Shown here piece after piece: positions 1-8,966 of a DNA stretch of 51,790 nt. The translations under genes and the position numbers were made by a program. The notes under the pieces were generated by a model, which worked only from the letters and a program-made list of their open reading frames with translations, was not told where the DNA came from and searched no databases. The stretch is taken from positions 1 to 51,790 of the forward strand of contig SXUJ01000162.1 of the NCBI GenBank assembly GCA_005790565.1. The letters run 5' to 3'. Positions within the stretch are counted from its first letter, which is position 1, and every line of letters begins with the position of its first letter. The stretch comes from Planctomycetia bacterium (GTDB lineage Bacteria; Planctomycetota; Phycisphaerae; Phycisphaerales; SM1A02).

Positions 1-339
1 ATCCACTTCCTCGTATCGCGTCTTCACGCCGTTCATGGTGCGAACAGGGCGGACGGCCGCATAAAGATCGAGCGTCTTGCGAAGCAGCACATTGACCGAG
101 CGAAATCCACTTCCAATCGGCGTCGTGCATGGCCCTTTCAGCGCGACGCCGCAATCGGCGATCGTGGCGAGGGTCGATGCGGGAAGCAACTCTTTCTCAC
201 CAGCGCGAAGCGCCGCTTCACCGGCCTGCCGCTCGATCCACTCGATGCCAACGCCGGTGGCATCGATGACCTTGCGGGTGGCGTCTGCGACTTCAGGACC
301 GATCCCGTCGCCGGGAATGATGACGACTTTCGTGGACAT
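1..339 (-). CDS. Isocitrate/isopropylmalate dehydrogenase family protein, N-terminal part (runs off the left edge)
   Basis: Reverse complement reads MSTKVVIIPGDGIGPEVADATRKVIDATGVGIEW...CGVALKGPCTTPIGSGFRSVNVLLRKTLDLYAAVRPVRTMNGVKTRYEEVD; IPGDGIGPEV and LRKxLDLYAxVRPV are family signatures. ATG at 339. Confidence 0.9.
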   Translation of the reverse strand, partial: MSTKVVIIPGDGIGPEVADATRKVIDATGVGIEWIERQAGEAALRAGEKELLPASTLATIADCGVALKGPCTTPIGSGFRSVNVLLRKTLDLYAAVRPVRTMNGVKTRYEEVD

Positions 340-484
340 AGGAGAAACTCAGCAAGGAGGCATGCAATGGAAAGTCCCGCAGAATAGCGCGTGCCCGCCT
401 CGCTGCAGGGAGGCGTATGATCGACCCCTCGTGCAATCGGACTTCCAAGATTCCCCTCCGCCCAACCCTTCCGGTTCATCGTTG

Positions 485-1711
485 ATGGGTGATGGCGCAC
501 CTTGCATCGACGACGCCGAGGTTCTCCTCATCGGCGGCGGAATTGCGGCGATGTGGACGCTCGCGCGGCTTCGCGGCCTCGGGTTTCGTGCCGCACTCAT
601 CGAACCCGCACGCCTTGGACAGGGCCAAACCCTCGCATCCCAGGGCATCATCCACGGCGGACTGAAGTACACCCTCAGCGGCCTGTTCAACCAACGCGCT
701 GCAGCGGTCGCCGCAATGCCGTCTCGTTGGCGCGCCGCGCTCCACGGTCATCCGGAGGAGGGCGACCCCAACCTGCATGGTGCGCGCGTGCTTTCGCCAC
801 ATTGCCTGCTTTGGAGGTCACGCGGCATCGCAGGCGCGCTGGGCATGATCGGCGCGCGCGCGGGATTGGAGACGACACCTGTCCTCCTGACCGAGTCGGA
901 GATTCCCCCGCTCCTTCACTCGGCGACCGGCGGCGTGTATCGAGTGGACGAACCGGTCGTCAATCCGGCGAGCGTCTTGGAGAGTTTGCGCAACGCACAC
1001 TTGGAGGCGATGCTCACCGCGGATGGGATCGGCGCGCTAGAGTGGGACGGCCAACAAATGCGTGTTCGCACCCCATCAGGCGAGTGCATTCGCTTCAACC
1101 GCCCCAAACAAGTCATCGTCGCCGCAGGCGCGGCAAGCGAAGGCGTGCTGAGACAACTTGGTGTTGCACCGCCTCGCTCAAGTCACTTCGTTCGTCGAGC
1201 ACTTCACATGGGACTGGTGCGAGCGAAGTCCCATCGCGATTCGCTGCCGCCCTTCTTTGGACACAATGTCGACGGCAAAGAGACGCGCGTAACGATTACG
1301 AGTGGCAGCGACACCCAATCGCGGTGCGTGTGGCAAGTGGGAGGTCGATTGGCCGAAGACGGTGTGGCGATGGAGTCCAAAGAGTTCCACGCACGATTGC
1401 GTCGCGAACTGCGCGAGGTCCTTCCATTGCTTGATCAAGATGCGCTGGAATTCTCGAGTTACCGCGTGGATCGGATGGAGTTTGCGATGGCCGCGCGACA
1501 AGAGGAAGCCGCGCTCCTGCGCCTCGACTCCCACATCATCGCCGCGCTTCCTTTGAAACTCGCGCTTGCCCCACTGCTCGCGCAGCGCATCGAATCGGAT
1601 CTTCGCGCCGTCGGCGTGCATCCGACGCTGCCAAGCGAATACACCAGAAGCGGCGCGACTGCGCCCTCGCTGGGCGCGTTTCCGTGGGAGGCCTGCACAT
1701 GGACAAGTTGA
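485..1711 (+). CDS. FAD-dependent oxidoreductase (DAO/glycerol-3-phosphate dehydrogenase-like fold)
   Basis: Rossmann motif EVLLIGGGIAAMWTLARLRGLGFRAALIE; later VIVAAGAASEG. ORF track extends to 77 but the upstream part is antisense to the dehydrogenase; ATG at 485 chosen. Confidence 0.75.
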   Translation: MGDGAPCIDDAEVLLIGGGIAAMWTLARLRGLGFRAALIEPARLGQGQTLASQGIIHGGLKYTLSGLFNQRAAAVAAMPSRWRAALHGHPEEGDPNLHGARVLSPHCLLWRSRGIAGALGMIGARAGLETTPVLLTESEIPPLLHSATGGVYRVDEPVVNPASVLESLRNAHLEAMLTADGIGALEWDGQQMRVRTPSGECIRFNRPKQVIVAAGAASEGVLRQLGVAPPRSSHFVRRALHMGLVRAKSHRDSLPPFFGHNVDGKETRVTITSGSDTQSRCVWQVGGRLAEDGVAMESKEFHARLRRELREVLPLLDQDALEFSSYRVDRMEFAMAARQEEAALLRLDSHIIAALPLKLALAPLLAQRIESDLRAVGVHPTLPSEYTRSGATAPSLGAFPWEACTWTS

Positions 1712-2490
1712 GCCTTCCGCGACGAACGAGCAGCCGCCTTGGTGTTGCCCTCGGCGTGATTGCGCTCGGTGCCTTCAAGATCGGGCGCAATACCAAGACG
1801 AAGTACGCGCAGCCGTACGAACTTCCAAGCGACGCGGAGGTCAGCGCGTTGCTTGAGGCCGGAAGAGACTGCGGCGCAAATCTTGTCGACACTGCGCCGT
1901 CCTACGGAAGCAGCGAAGCGCGGCTCGGGGCGTTGCTCCCTGCCGCGAATGGGATGTTCGTTTCGACCAAAGTTGGCGAACGGTTCGAGAACAACGCCTC
2001 GACCTACGACTTCTCGCCGCGCGCGGTGCGAGCGAGCGTCCTCGAAAGCATCACCCGACTTCGACGCGCCAAACTCGACCTCGTCTGCGTGCATTCGGAT
2101 GGATCCGATCGGCGCATTCTTGAGCGCGAAGGAGCGATTGATGCGCTCCTCGCACTGCAGTCAGAGGGGCGAATCGCACGCATCGGATTCAGCGGCAAGA
2201 CGGTCGAAGGCAATCGCATGGCGCTCCGGAGCGGAAGCATCGACGCGCTCATGCTGGAGTTTCATCCGCTCGATGACTCCCATCGCTCGGTGATCCACGA
2301 AGCGCATGAACGCGGTGTCGCGGTCTTGGTCAAGAAACCACTTGCCTCCGGTCGCATAGCTCCCAAGGACGCTATTCCATTCTGCCTTGCGGAAGCGGGC
2401 GTCACCACGCTCATCATCGGCACGCTGCGGTGCGAGAACTTCGCGGCGAATTGTCGGATTGGGATGCAATGCAGTTCGAACGACCGCTGA
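1699..2490 (+). CDS. Aldo/keto reductase family protein
   Basis: NLVDTAPSYGSSEARLG, MFVSTKVG, LDLVCVHSDGSD (D-Y-K-H tetrad positions), GRIARIGFSGK, C-terminal GVTTLIIGTLRCENFAANCRI. Overlaps the upstream stop by 13 bp. Confidence 0.85.
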   Translation: MDKLSLPRRTSSRLGVALGVIALGAFKIGRNTKTKYAQPYELPSDAEVSALLEAGRDCGANLVDTAPSYGSSEARLGALLPAANGMFVSTKVGERFENNASTYDFSPRAVRASVLESITRLRRAKLDLVCVHSDGSDRRILEREGAIDALLALQSEGRIARIGFSGKTVEGNRMALRSGSIDALMLEFHPLDDSHRSVIHEAHERGVAVLVKKPLASGRIAPKDAIPFCLAEAGVTTLIIGTLRCENFAANCRIGMQCSSNDR

Positions 2491-2527
2491 GGGTGCTTGT
2501 GCCGCGCGGCTTGCATGGGAAGATTGT

Positions 2528-2880
2528 TCACGCCTTCAGCACCCATGCAGGATCGCGAATCCGCTCTAGGATGACGACTGCCTTGATGCCCTCGGCGAGG
2601 CCATAGCTCTTGGCACCGGCGTGCACGATGCTGACCTGCGAGATCCAGAACGCTTCCTACGCGATCCGAACGGACGGCGAGATTGTCGCCGTGTTCGTGC
2701 GCTGGATCTCGACGCCTTCGCGCTTGCCATCCTGAAAGAGGATGAGGTCGAATCTCGCACCCTGCTGCGTGGACCACCAGTATGCGTCGCTGTGCGGGAG
2801 GCGCCCTAGGTTTCTACGATGATGAGACCCTCCCACGAAGCTCCGCAGCGCGGATTGGAGCGCTGCGCCTCGAAAGACCC
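2528..2880 (-). pseudogene. Decayed C-terminal part of a DUF4143-type (AAA_14-like) ATPase
   Basis: Minus strand, two frames: RSNPRCGASWEGLIIVET* then, in another frame, NLGRLPHSDAYWWSTQQGARFDLILFQDGKREGVEIQRTNTATISPSVRIA* and, in the same frame after the stop, EAFWISQVSIVHAGAKSYGLAEGIKAVVILERIRDPAWVLKA*. These resemble GASWEGF...YYWRTxxGAEVDLLLxxxGxRxGVEIKRxDAPxxTPSMRIAL...VxHAGxKSYPLAEGIxA. Confidence 0.6.
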
Positions 2881-3087
2881 GCGGCGAGCATGCCTGTCCC
2901 CGCTCTCTTCCCACGACCACAGGCCGGATTCCGGAGGGTGGCGACGCCTGCGTCTTCGCGCGCTCGATTGCGATTCGCTTCCGATGACCATGACCTCGCC
3001 CCGCGTGTTCACCGTCAAGCGCCTCAACCAAAGTGCAAAGAACGATGAGGCGAATGAATGAGGAAAACAGCGTCGACAGAACGACTG

Positions 3088-3168
3088 AGGGACCGTCGCG
3101 ACACGGAACCCGAGGTTGGTGCTCGTGAGGTCGGGCGCGTTGCTGCCGCGGGCGGCGGAACGCACGCA
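3088..3168 (-). pseudogene. C-terminal remnant of a SUMF1/formylglycine-generating-enzyme-family protein
   Basis: CVRSAARGSNAPDLTSTNLGFRVATVP matches the usual SUMF1 C-terminus (CRSAxRxxxxPxxxSxxLGFRVA); no upstream SUMF1 body found in any frame. Confidence 0.5.
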
Positions 3169-3383
3169 CATCGGAACAACCACTGACTTTGCATTGTCGT
3201 TCTCCTGCCCCACTCCTCAATCAAGTCCCACCTCGCCTGACAGACCGACCACCCAGCAGTCCACGGTTGCAGAACCATGAGGCTCAATCTAGCCTAGTTT
3301 TCCGGAGAATCCACAATCAACCAGATCGAGATGCCAGACCTCACATCTGCTGTACGTGGAAACGTACTCCGTGACGCCGGTAC

Positions 3384-3420
3384 TCAAAAACAGCCAAGGC
3401 CGCGAGGATCGCGGCCTTGG
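3384..3420 (-). terminator. Rho-independent terminator of the LysM gene
   Basis: Minus strand CCAAGGCCGCGA TCC TCGCGGCCTTGG (12-bp perfect stem) followed by CTGTTTTTGAG, just past the stop at 3447. Confidence 0.85.
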
Positions 3421-3446
3421 CGTTGGAACTCTCGGTTCTCAGCAGA

Positions 3447-4499
3447 TCATGAATCCGTGCGCACGCCAGCAATGGCGTCGGCGTTCGGAATCGTGAGCTT
3501 CATACCCACGCGAAGGTTGGCCGGATCGCCGCCGATCGCGCCCTTGTTCGCTGCGTAAATCTTCTGCCAGAGCTTGCTATTGCCGTACGACTTGCGTGCA
3601 ATCTTCGAAAGCGTATCGCCCGCAACAACGGTGTAAGAGCCACCGCCGCTCGATGCAGCCGTGCTCGGAGTCGAAGAAGCGGTCACCGATGGAGTCGTGC
3701 GCGAGTTTGATGGCGCGGCATTCGCGATCGAATCCTTCGAAGGGATGCGAAGCTTGGTACCGACCTTCATGCGGTTTGGATCGATCGATGGATTTGCCTT
3801 CGCGATCGCCGTCCACTTCGACTCACTGCCAAGCAAGCGCGAGGCGATGCCGCCGAGGGTGTCTCCCGAAGCGACTGTGTAGTTCGACTCTCCGCCACCT
3901 GTGTTCGATGGAGCACTAAAGCCGTTGTCCGAAGTGTTCGTCGGCGCGGTGCTGATCGGTCGAGGTGCACCACTGTTGAGATTGGAACCGTTGAAACCCG
4001 CAGCGTTCCCAACGCCGTTGTTGTTCGCAATCTGCACAGGAGTGGGCGCGGGGAAACCGTTCCTGAAGCCGTTCACGCCCTGCGTACCAAGCGTAGAACC
4101 GTTTCCAGCCCGACCGGCGCCGTTTGGATCGGACGAATTGGTGCCCACGTACTCACCCTTCCCTGATTCAGCGGTCGCGACGCGCGGCTCGACGAATGGG
4201 CGGGCGGGCGGAAGACCAACCGGCGCGCCCGAATTGGGAGTTGGCGTTGGATTCGGGGAAAGCGTGAGGGTCGCGGGACCAGTCGAGGGCGGGAGCGGGA
4301 ACGCCGACGATGGCACGGCACCATTTGGGGTCGTTGCACCCGGCAATGTGCCAAAGGAGTTGGTCGTAGAGAGGGTCGTCGGGGGGGTCGAAACTGGCGA
4401 CTTCTTGCTTGGAGTCGAAGTCCATGTGTAGATGATCGTTCCACCGACGATCACTACCAGCGCGCCGACCGCGATCTTGGTACCTGTTGGCATGTTCAT
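3447..4499 (-). CDS. LysM-domain protein with N-terminal TM segment and two C-terminal LysM repeats
   Basis: TKIAVGALVVIVGGTIIYTW anchor; NYTVASGDTLGGIASRLLGSESKWTAIAKANPSIDPNRMKVGTKLRIP and SYTVVAGDTLSKIARKSYGNSKLWQKIYAANKGAIGGDPANLRVGMKLTIP. Confidence 0.85.
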   Translation of the reverse strand: MNMPTGTKIAVGALVVIVGGTIIYTWTSTPSKKSPVSTPPTTLSTTNSFGTLPGATTPNGAVPSSAFPLPPSTGPATLTLSPNPTPTPNSGAPVGLPPARPFVEPRVATAESGKGEYVGTNSSDPNGAGRAGNGSTLGTQGVNGFRNGFPAPTPVQIANNNGVGNAAGFNGSNLNSGAPRPISTAPTNTSDNGFSAPSNTGGGESNYTVASGDTLGGIASRLLGSESKWTAIAKANPSIDPNRMKVGTKLRIPSKDSIANAAPSNSRTTPSVTASSTPSTAASSGGGSYTVVAGDTLSKIARKSYGNSKLWQKIYAANKGAIGGDPANLRVGMKLTIPNADAIAGVRTDS

Positions 4500-4632
4500 G
4501 AGAGAGGCCTTCCCTGAGATTCATTCAGATCGCAGATGTGCTTACTTTCAGGCATTTTCTGCGACCCATTGCGAGCGCTCCTCCCTGACTCCGGCATCCG
4601 TTCCGGGGGAGAAGACGCGACATTGATTCATT

Positions 4633-4654
4633 GCGTGATGCGTGCACATCACGC
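4633..4654. repeat. Inverted repeat/hairpin upstream of the LysM gene
   Basis: GCGTGATG-CGTGCA-CATCACGC, 8-bp perfect arms. Confidence 0.4.
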
Positions 4655-4700
4655 GCTACCACTGTAACGATTTCATCGACGCGCGGGTGCATCCGCATGC

Positions 4701-4739
4701 AAAATGAAAACGAGCGCCTTCAGATATCTGAAGACGCTC
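4701..4739 (-). terminator. Rho-independent terminator of secDF
   Basis: Minus strand GAGCGTCTTCAG ATAT CTGAAGGCGCTC (12 pairs with one G-U) followed by GTTTTCATTTT; just past secDF stop at 4760. Confidence 0.8.
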
Positions 4740-4759
4740 GAGGGAAGTCAAACCTGCCG

Positions 4760-7700
4760 TCAAACGGTCGTCAAACTCGTCGTGTGCTTAGGAGCAGCCG
4801 CCAGCGCTGCTTTCCTTCGCTCTTCCTCTTCCACCTTCGCGCTGTAGGCCAGCGGCGCGGCGATTGCGACGGAGCTGAAAGTTCCGGCGATGAGACCGAT
4901 CAGGAAGGTGTAAGCGAATGGACGAATGCCCGTTCCACCGAACGCGATCAGCATGATCGCCGTCGCGAGGGTACTACCGCCGGTGAGCACGGTTCGGCTG
5001 AAGGTCTGGTTGATAGAGTCATTCAGACACTCTCGGCTGACCCAACTTCGCTTCCCGCGGTTCTCGCGGACGCGATCAAGAATGACAACGGTGTCATTCA
5101 ACGAATACCCAATGATGGTCAGGAGTCCCGCGATGACATTGATGTCGATGCGGTACTCCTCAATGAGCAAGGCCGAGCCAACCCCGGTGCTCGCAAGAGG
5201 AATGCTAATCGCGAGGAAGCCGAGGCAGACGATGACATTGAAGCTCACGGCCACGACCGTTGCCGCCGAGAAGCGGAAGCTCCCGAAGCGGATCCAGATG
5301 TAACCGAGCATGAGGATGAGCGCGAGTACGGTGGCCACGAGGGCGCTTGCGGCGAGGCTTTGGGCCACCACAGGAGAGAAGCTTGAGACTTGGTCGAGGC
5401 TCGCGGCCTGCGAAAGAGCGGTCGAAACGATTTTCCACTCTTCGCTTGCGACGCTTCGATCCCACGCCTCAGCGTCGATGTCAGCCCAGTTGCCGGCTGG
5501 ATCCGTGACAAGGACGGCAAGCGAGGTTGCCCCCTTGCTCGGATCGGCGGCGTCGGCGAAGGCCAGCGGCACGACCAGCGTCTTGCGGCCAGCTGTTGAC
5601 GACCACTCCGGTTGGAGGCGCATCTGCATGACTCGCTCCGTCGCGTCGTCGACGCTGACCGGGGGATCGATTTGATCGATGATGACAGCCACGCCGTTTC
5701 GGAACTCTCCGACGGGCGCAACGGAGGCACCAGTCCGGCCAACGGATTCCCCAACCGTCGCGCGGTCGGGTCGCTTGGTGAACTGACGGTGATCCGTGGA
5801 GCCTGCGCCCACAAAGGCCAACGGCAACTTCATGTCGCGATCGTTCGCGAACTCGCGAACGACCGACGCAACGATGCCTTCGGTGATCTTCGATTCATCG
5901 AAGCCCTCAGGGAGCGACGCCGGATTACCAACACGAATCTGGAAACTCGAGGCGTTGCTTTCCGCCCCGCCCGCGCCGAGCGTGAGCACATTGGCCGAGC
6001 GAAGTTCACTCAGGACGATGTCGTCGGGATGCTCTTCGCCAATCTTTCGAACGCGCGCCTCAACATCGGCGCGGTGAAGCAACAACCGCCCTTCGCTGTC
6101 TGCTTGCTCACCCGCACGAGCCGCGCGTGTGGAAAGCGTCATGGCGACGCCGCCTCGGAACTCGGTCTCGAAGATGTCGTTGCCGCGCGCAAACAACGCA
6201 ACGACGGCGAAAATCGCGGTGATGGCGCTCACCGACAAGAGCGCCGGCTTGAGCTTGACCCAATCCGCATGCGGCCGCAATGCTCTCGACACCGAAGGAA
6301 CCACCGACGGAAGCATCGGGAGCTTGGTCACACCGAGTGGACCCGTGAGGATGTTAAAGAACAGGCGAGTCACCCACAGACCTGTGAAGAGCGTCGTGAA
6401 TACACCGATGCTCATCGTGAGCGCAAAGCCCTTCACTTCCGTCGCGCCGACATTGTAAAGAACGACACACGCGATCAGGTTCGTGACATTGCCGTCGACG
6501 ATGGCGCTCAGCGCGCGGGAATAGGCGTTCTTGATCGCCTCCTTCAGCCGCTCGCCCTTCTCCAACTCTTCTCGAATACGCTCGTAGATAAGGACATTGG
6601 CGTCAACCGCCATAGCGACCGAGAGCGCAACACCGGCAAGACCCGGCAGTGTGAAGGTTCCATCGAGCGTCGACATGATGCCGAATATGAGCAGCGCGTT
6701 GATCGCCAAGGCAAGGTCGGCCACGATGCCAGGGACGAAGTAGTACAGCAACATCACGATGCAAGTCAGCGCGACGGAGTACACCGTCGCCCACAGACCC
6801 TTCGTGAGATTGTCCGCACCGATGCTCGGTCCGAGGATGCTCATCGAAATGGGGTCACTTCCGACCTTCACCTCGAGCGAGCCGGCGGTCAACACGCGAA
6901 TCAGATAGTCAATCTCCGCGTCGCCGAAGTTTCCGGTAATCGTGCCCGAACCGCTAATCGCGCTGTTGAGATTGGGAGCAGAGTAGACCTCGTCATCAAG
7001 CACGATGGCCATCGGTTGGTTCACATGCGGAGCGGTGAGTCGGCCCATCATCTCTGCGCCGATTGGATCAAGCACGAAACCGACTGCCTTGCCACCGAGT
7101 CGTTGATCGGTGGTGACGAAGGCATTCGCCATACCCCATGAGGCATCGCCAGAGTGAGTCATCGACTTCTCAGGCGTGTCGTAAAGCAAGAGGTACGGGG
7201 TACCACCGAAACTCGCGCCCACAAGACCGCGCGCCTCGAAGTACGCGGCGGTGTCGGCTTCAAGTGCCGCGACTGCCGTAGGAGTTTCTGCCCACTGCTT
7301 GAGGTCATTGACCTTGAACCAACGCGCCGCGTCACCAACCGCGCCCGCCGGACCGCGCTTGGCGAGATCTGCGCGAAGTTGCACGGGATTCACGCCCACC
7401 GGAAGTTTCGGATTGACGGCAATGCGGAAATCAAGCACACCCGCACCCCGCATGAGACGCATGAGGTCTTCGGGATCATCAAGACTCGTGCGCTTGGAGA
7501 CATACGCATCGCGAGCCACGACGAGCGCGTCGAGGTCCGCCGCAAGGTGCGAGAACGAGGCACGGAGTTTTTCGAGTTCGACTTCCCGCGCGCTCGGCAA
7601 CGATTCCGTCTTTCCGTCCGCGTCGAGGACGAGTTCGCCTCCGGGTCCGCGCTTGGCAAGTGGCTTGGTGGAGAGTTCGAGAATGGCGTGCAATTGCGCG

Positions 7701-8314
7701 CGATCCATCGTCAAGGCGAGGACCGCGGCCACGAGCGGTTCATACTTGGTATCCGCAAGCACCACACGATCTTCGGCAGCACTGATCGCCGCTGCATCCG
7801 CTTGTTGGAGCACCAGCGCGTCGTACGCGGCACGCGCCGACTTCGATTCTTCGTAGGCGCGCTGAAGTTCGCTGATGGTTGTCGCACGGATGCCCGCGGC
7901 GTCGCCGCCTGCGTACTTCGCAGTCGCTGTGCCATTGGCGAGCGCGATGTTGAGGTCCTGTGCGGTCATCGTCGCATTCGCCACGAGTGCATCGAGGCGC
8001 GCGCGAAAATCCTGCTGCAGTGCGCGCACTTCCGCGCTTGGCAGCGGCATGACCACTTCAATGCGATCGTTGCCCTGCGGCACCATCCCGATGTCGAGCA
8101 CCCCCTGGGGGTTGACGCGCTGCTTGAGCACTTCAATCACGCGACCGAGGACGCGATCAGGCTCCTGCTGATTCGCCGGCATGCGAACGGCGTACACCAA
8201 ACTCACGCCACCTTGGAGGTCCTTGCCATAGCGAATGCCAGACGCGCTGAGCCTCCACGCGCAGAGCGCACAGAGGGTGACGAGAATTCCGAGCTTCAAC
8301 CAGAGGTTATTCAT
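4760..8314 (-). CDS. secDF: Fused protein translocase subunit SecD/SecF with large periplasmic insertions
   Basis: KDLQGGVSLVYAV, YLIRVLTAGSLEVKV, SVAMAVDANVLIYERIREELEKG (SecD) and FRGGVAM, YRIDINVIAGLLTIIGYSLNDTVVILDRVREN (SecF); next to yajC and tgt. Confidence 0.93.
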   Translation of the reverse strand: MNNLWLKLGILVTLCALCAWRLSASGIRYGKDLQGGVSLVYAVRMPANQQEPDRVLGRVIEVLKQRVNPQGVLDIGMVPQGNDRIEVVMPLPSAEVRALQQDFRARLDALVANATMTAQDLNIALANGTATAKYAGGDAAGIRATTISELQRAYEESKSARAAYDALVLQQADAAAISAAEDRVVLADTKYEPLVAAVLALTMDRAQLHAILELSTKPLAKRGPGGELVLDADGKTESLPSAREVELEKLRASFSHLAADLDALVVARDAYVSKRTSLDDPEDLMRLMRGAGVLDFRIAVNPKLPVGVNPVQLRADLAKRGPAGAVGDAARWFKVNDLKQWAETPTAVAALEADTAAYFEARGLVGASFGGTPYLLLYDTPEKSMTHSGDASWGMANAFVTTDQRLGGKAVGFVLDPIGAEMMGRLTAPHVNQPMAIVLDDEVYSAPNLNSAISGSGTITGNFGDAEIDYLIRVLTAGSLEVKVGSDPISMSILGPSIGADNLTKGLWATVYSVALTCIVMLLYYFVPGIVADLALAINALLIFGIMSTLDGTFTLPGLAGVALSVAMAVDANVLIYERIREELEKGERLKEAIKNAYSRALSAIVDGNVTNLIACVVLYNVGATEVKGFALTMSIGVFTTLFTGLWVTRLFFNILTGPLGVTKLPMLPSVVPSVSRALRPHADWVKLKPALLSVSAITAIFAVVALFARGNDIFETEFRGGVAMTLSTRAARAGEQADSEGRLLLHRADVEARVRKIGEEHPDDIVLSELRSANVLTLGAGGAESNASSFQIRVGNPASLPEGFDESKITEGIVASVVREFANDRDMKLPLAFVGAGSTDHRQFTKRPDRATVGESVGRTGASVAPVGEFRNGVAVIIDQIDPPVSVDDATERVMQMRLQPEWSSTAGRKTLVVPLAFADAADPSKGATSLAVLVTDPAGNWADIDAEAWDRSVASEEWKIVSTALSQAASLDQVSSFSPVVAQSLAASALVATVLALILMLGYIWIRFGSFRFSAATVVAVSFNVIVCLGFLAISIPLASTGVGSALLIEEYRIDINVIAGLLTIIGYSLNDTVVILDRVRENRGKRSWVSRECLNDSINQTFSRTVLTGGSTLATAIMLIAFGGTGIRPFAYTFLIGLIAGTFSSVAIAAPLAYSAKVEEEERRKAALAAAPKHTTSLTTV

Positions 8315-8424
8315 CGCAAGCTTTCGTTGCAGACGCTGCAGGGACTCCCGAATGGCTGCGCCTCGAAAGCGGCAGCGCGTGGAGCCCTTTGTTGGAGATC
8401 ACTATCGAATTGCCATCTTTCGGC

Positions 8425-8880
8425 TTAGTCAGCCTTCGCACTTTCCTCATTCGACGGCGTGGCCTCAGCGAGGACCGCTTCCACGGCGCCGCGAGTAAAG
8501 GTGGCTCGCACATTGGAGTTCTCGTCGATCTTGACGACCACGAGATCAGGCTTGACTTCGACCACGGAACCGATGAGCCCGCCCGCCATACGCACGCGGT
8601 CGTGCCGCTTGAGTGCGGAGAGCATGGCGGCGCGCTTCTTCTTCTCTTTGCGCCCGCCAAAGATCATCGAAAAGATCATGATGCCGATCACGCCGAACAT
8701 CACGATGTTGAACATCGAACTCATTCCGCTCTGCGGCGCAGAGGCGGGGATCGGGTTACCGTCAGCACCGATGGTTGCGGCGGATGGCTTGACTGCACCT
8801 GCGCCTGGCGGCAGCGCCTGGTCTTGTTGGAGGAGAACGAGCGTGGCCGGCATCGCGTCGAATTCGAATTCATTACTCAT
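8425..8880 (-). CDS. yajC: Preprotein translocase subunit YajC
   Basis: Single TM helix MFNIVMFGVIGIMIFSMIFGGRKEKKKRAAMLSALKRHDRVRMAGGLIGSVVEVKPDLVVVKIDENSNVRATFTRGAVEAVL; synteny with secDF and tgt. Confidence 0.9.
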   Translation of the reverse strand: MSNEFEFDAMPATLVLLQQDQALPPGAGAVKPSAATIGADGNPIPASAPQSGMSSMFNIVMFGVIGIMIFSMIFGGRKEKKKRAAMLSALKRHDRVRMAGGLIGSVVEVKPDLVVVKIDENSNVRATFTRGAVEAVLAEATPSNEESAKAD

Positions 8881-8966
8881 AGCGGTTTATCAACTTACGG
8901 AATAGAGATGGATGAGGACAGAAACTCCTCGCTGAGGTCAACGAGGCATCGCATGTGACGCAATGC

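Noticed and set aside
2657-3220. 187-aa minus-strand ORF taken as an intact gene
   Set aside because: Only its C-terminal part looks like DUF4143 and it needs a frame change to pick up GASWEG; better explained as a pseudogene.
4633-4654. Hairpin GCGTGATG-N6-CATCACGC as a riboswitch or sRNA
   Set aside because: Single short hairpin without further structure; listed only as a repeat.
5612-7141. 509-aa plus-strand ORF opposite secDF (also 7154..8428, 424 aa)
   Set aside because: Antisense to a clearly conserved secDF; Arg/His-rich translation typical of GC-rich antisense frames; no recognisable domain.
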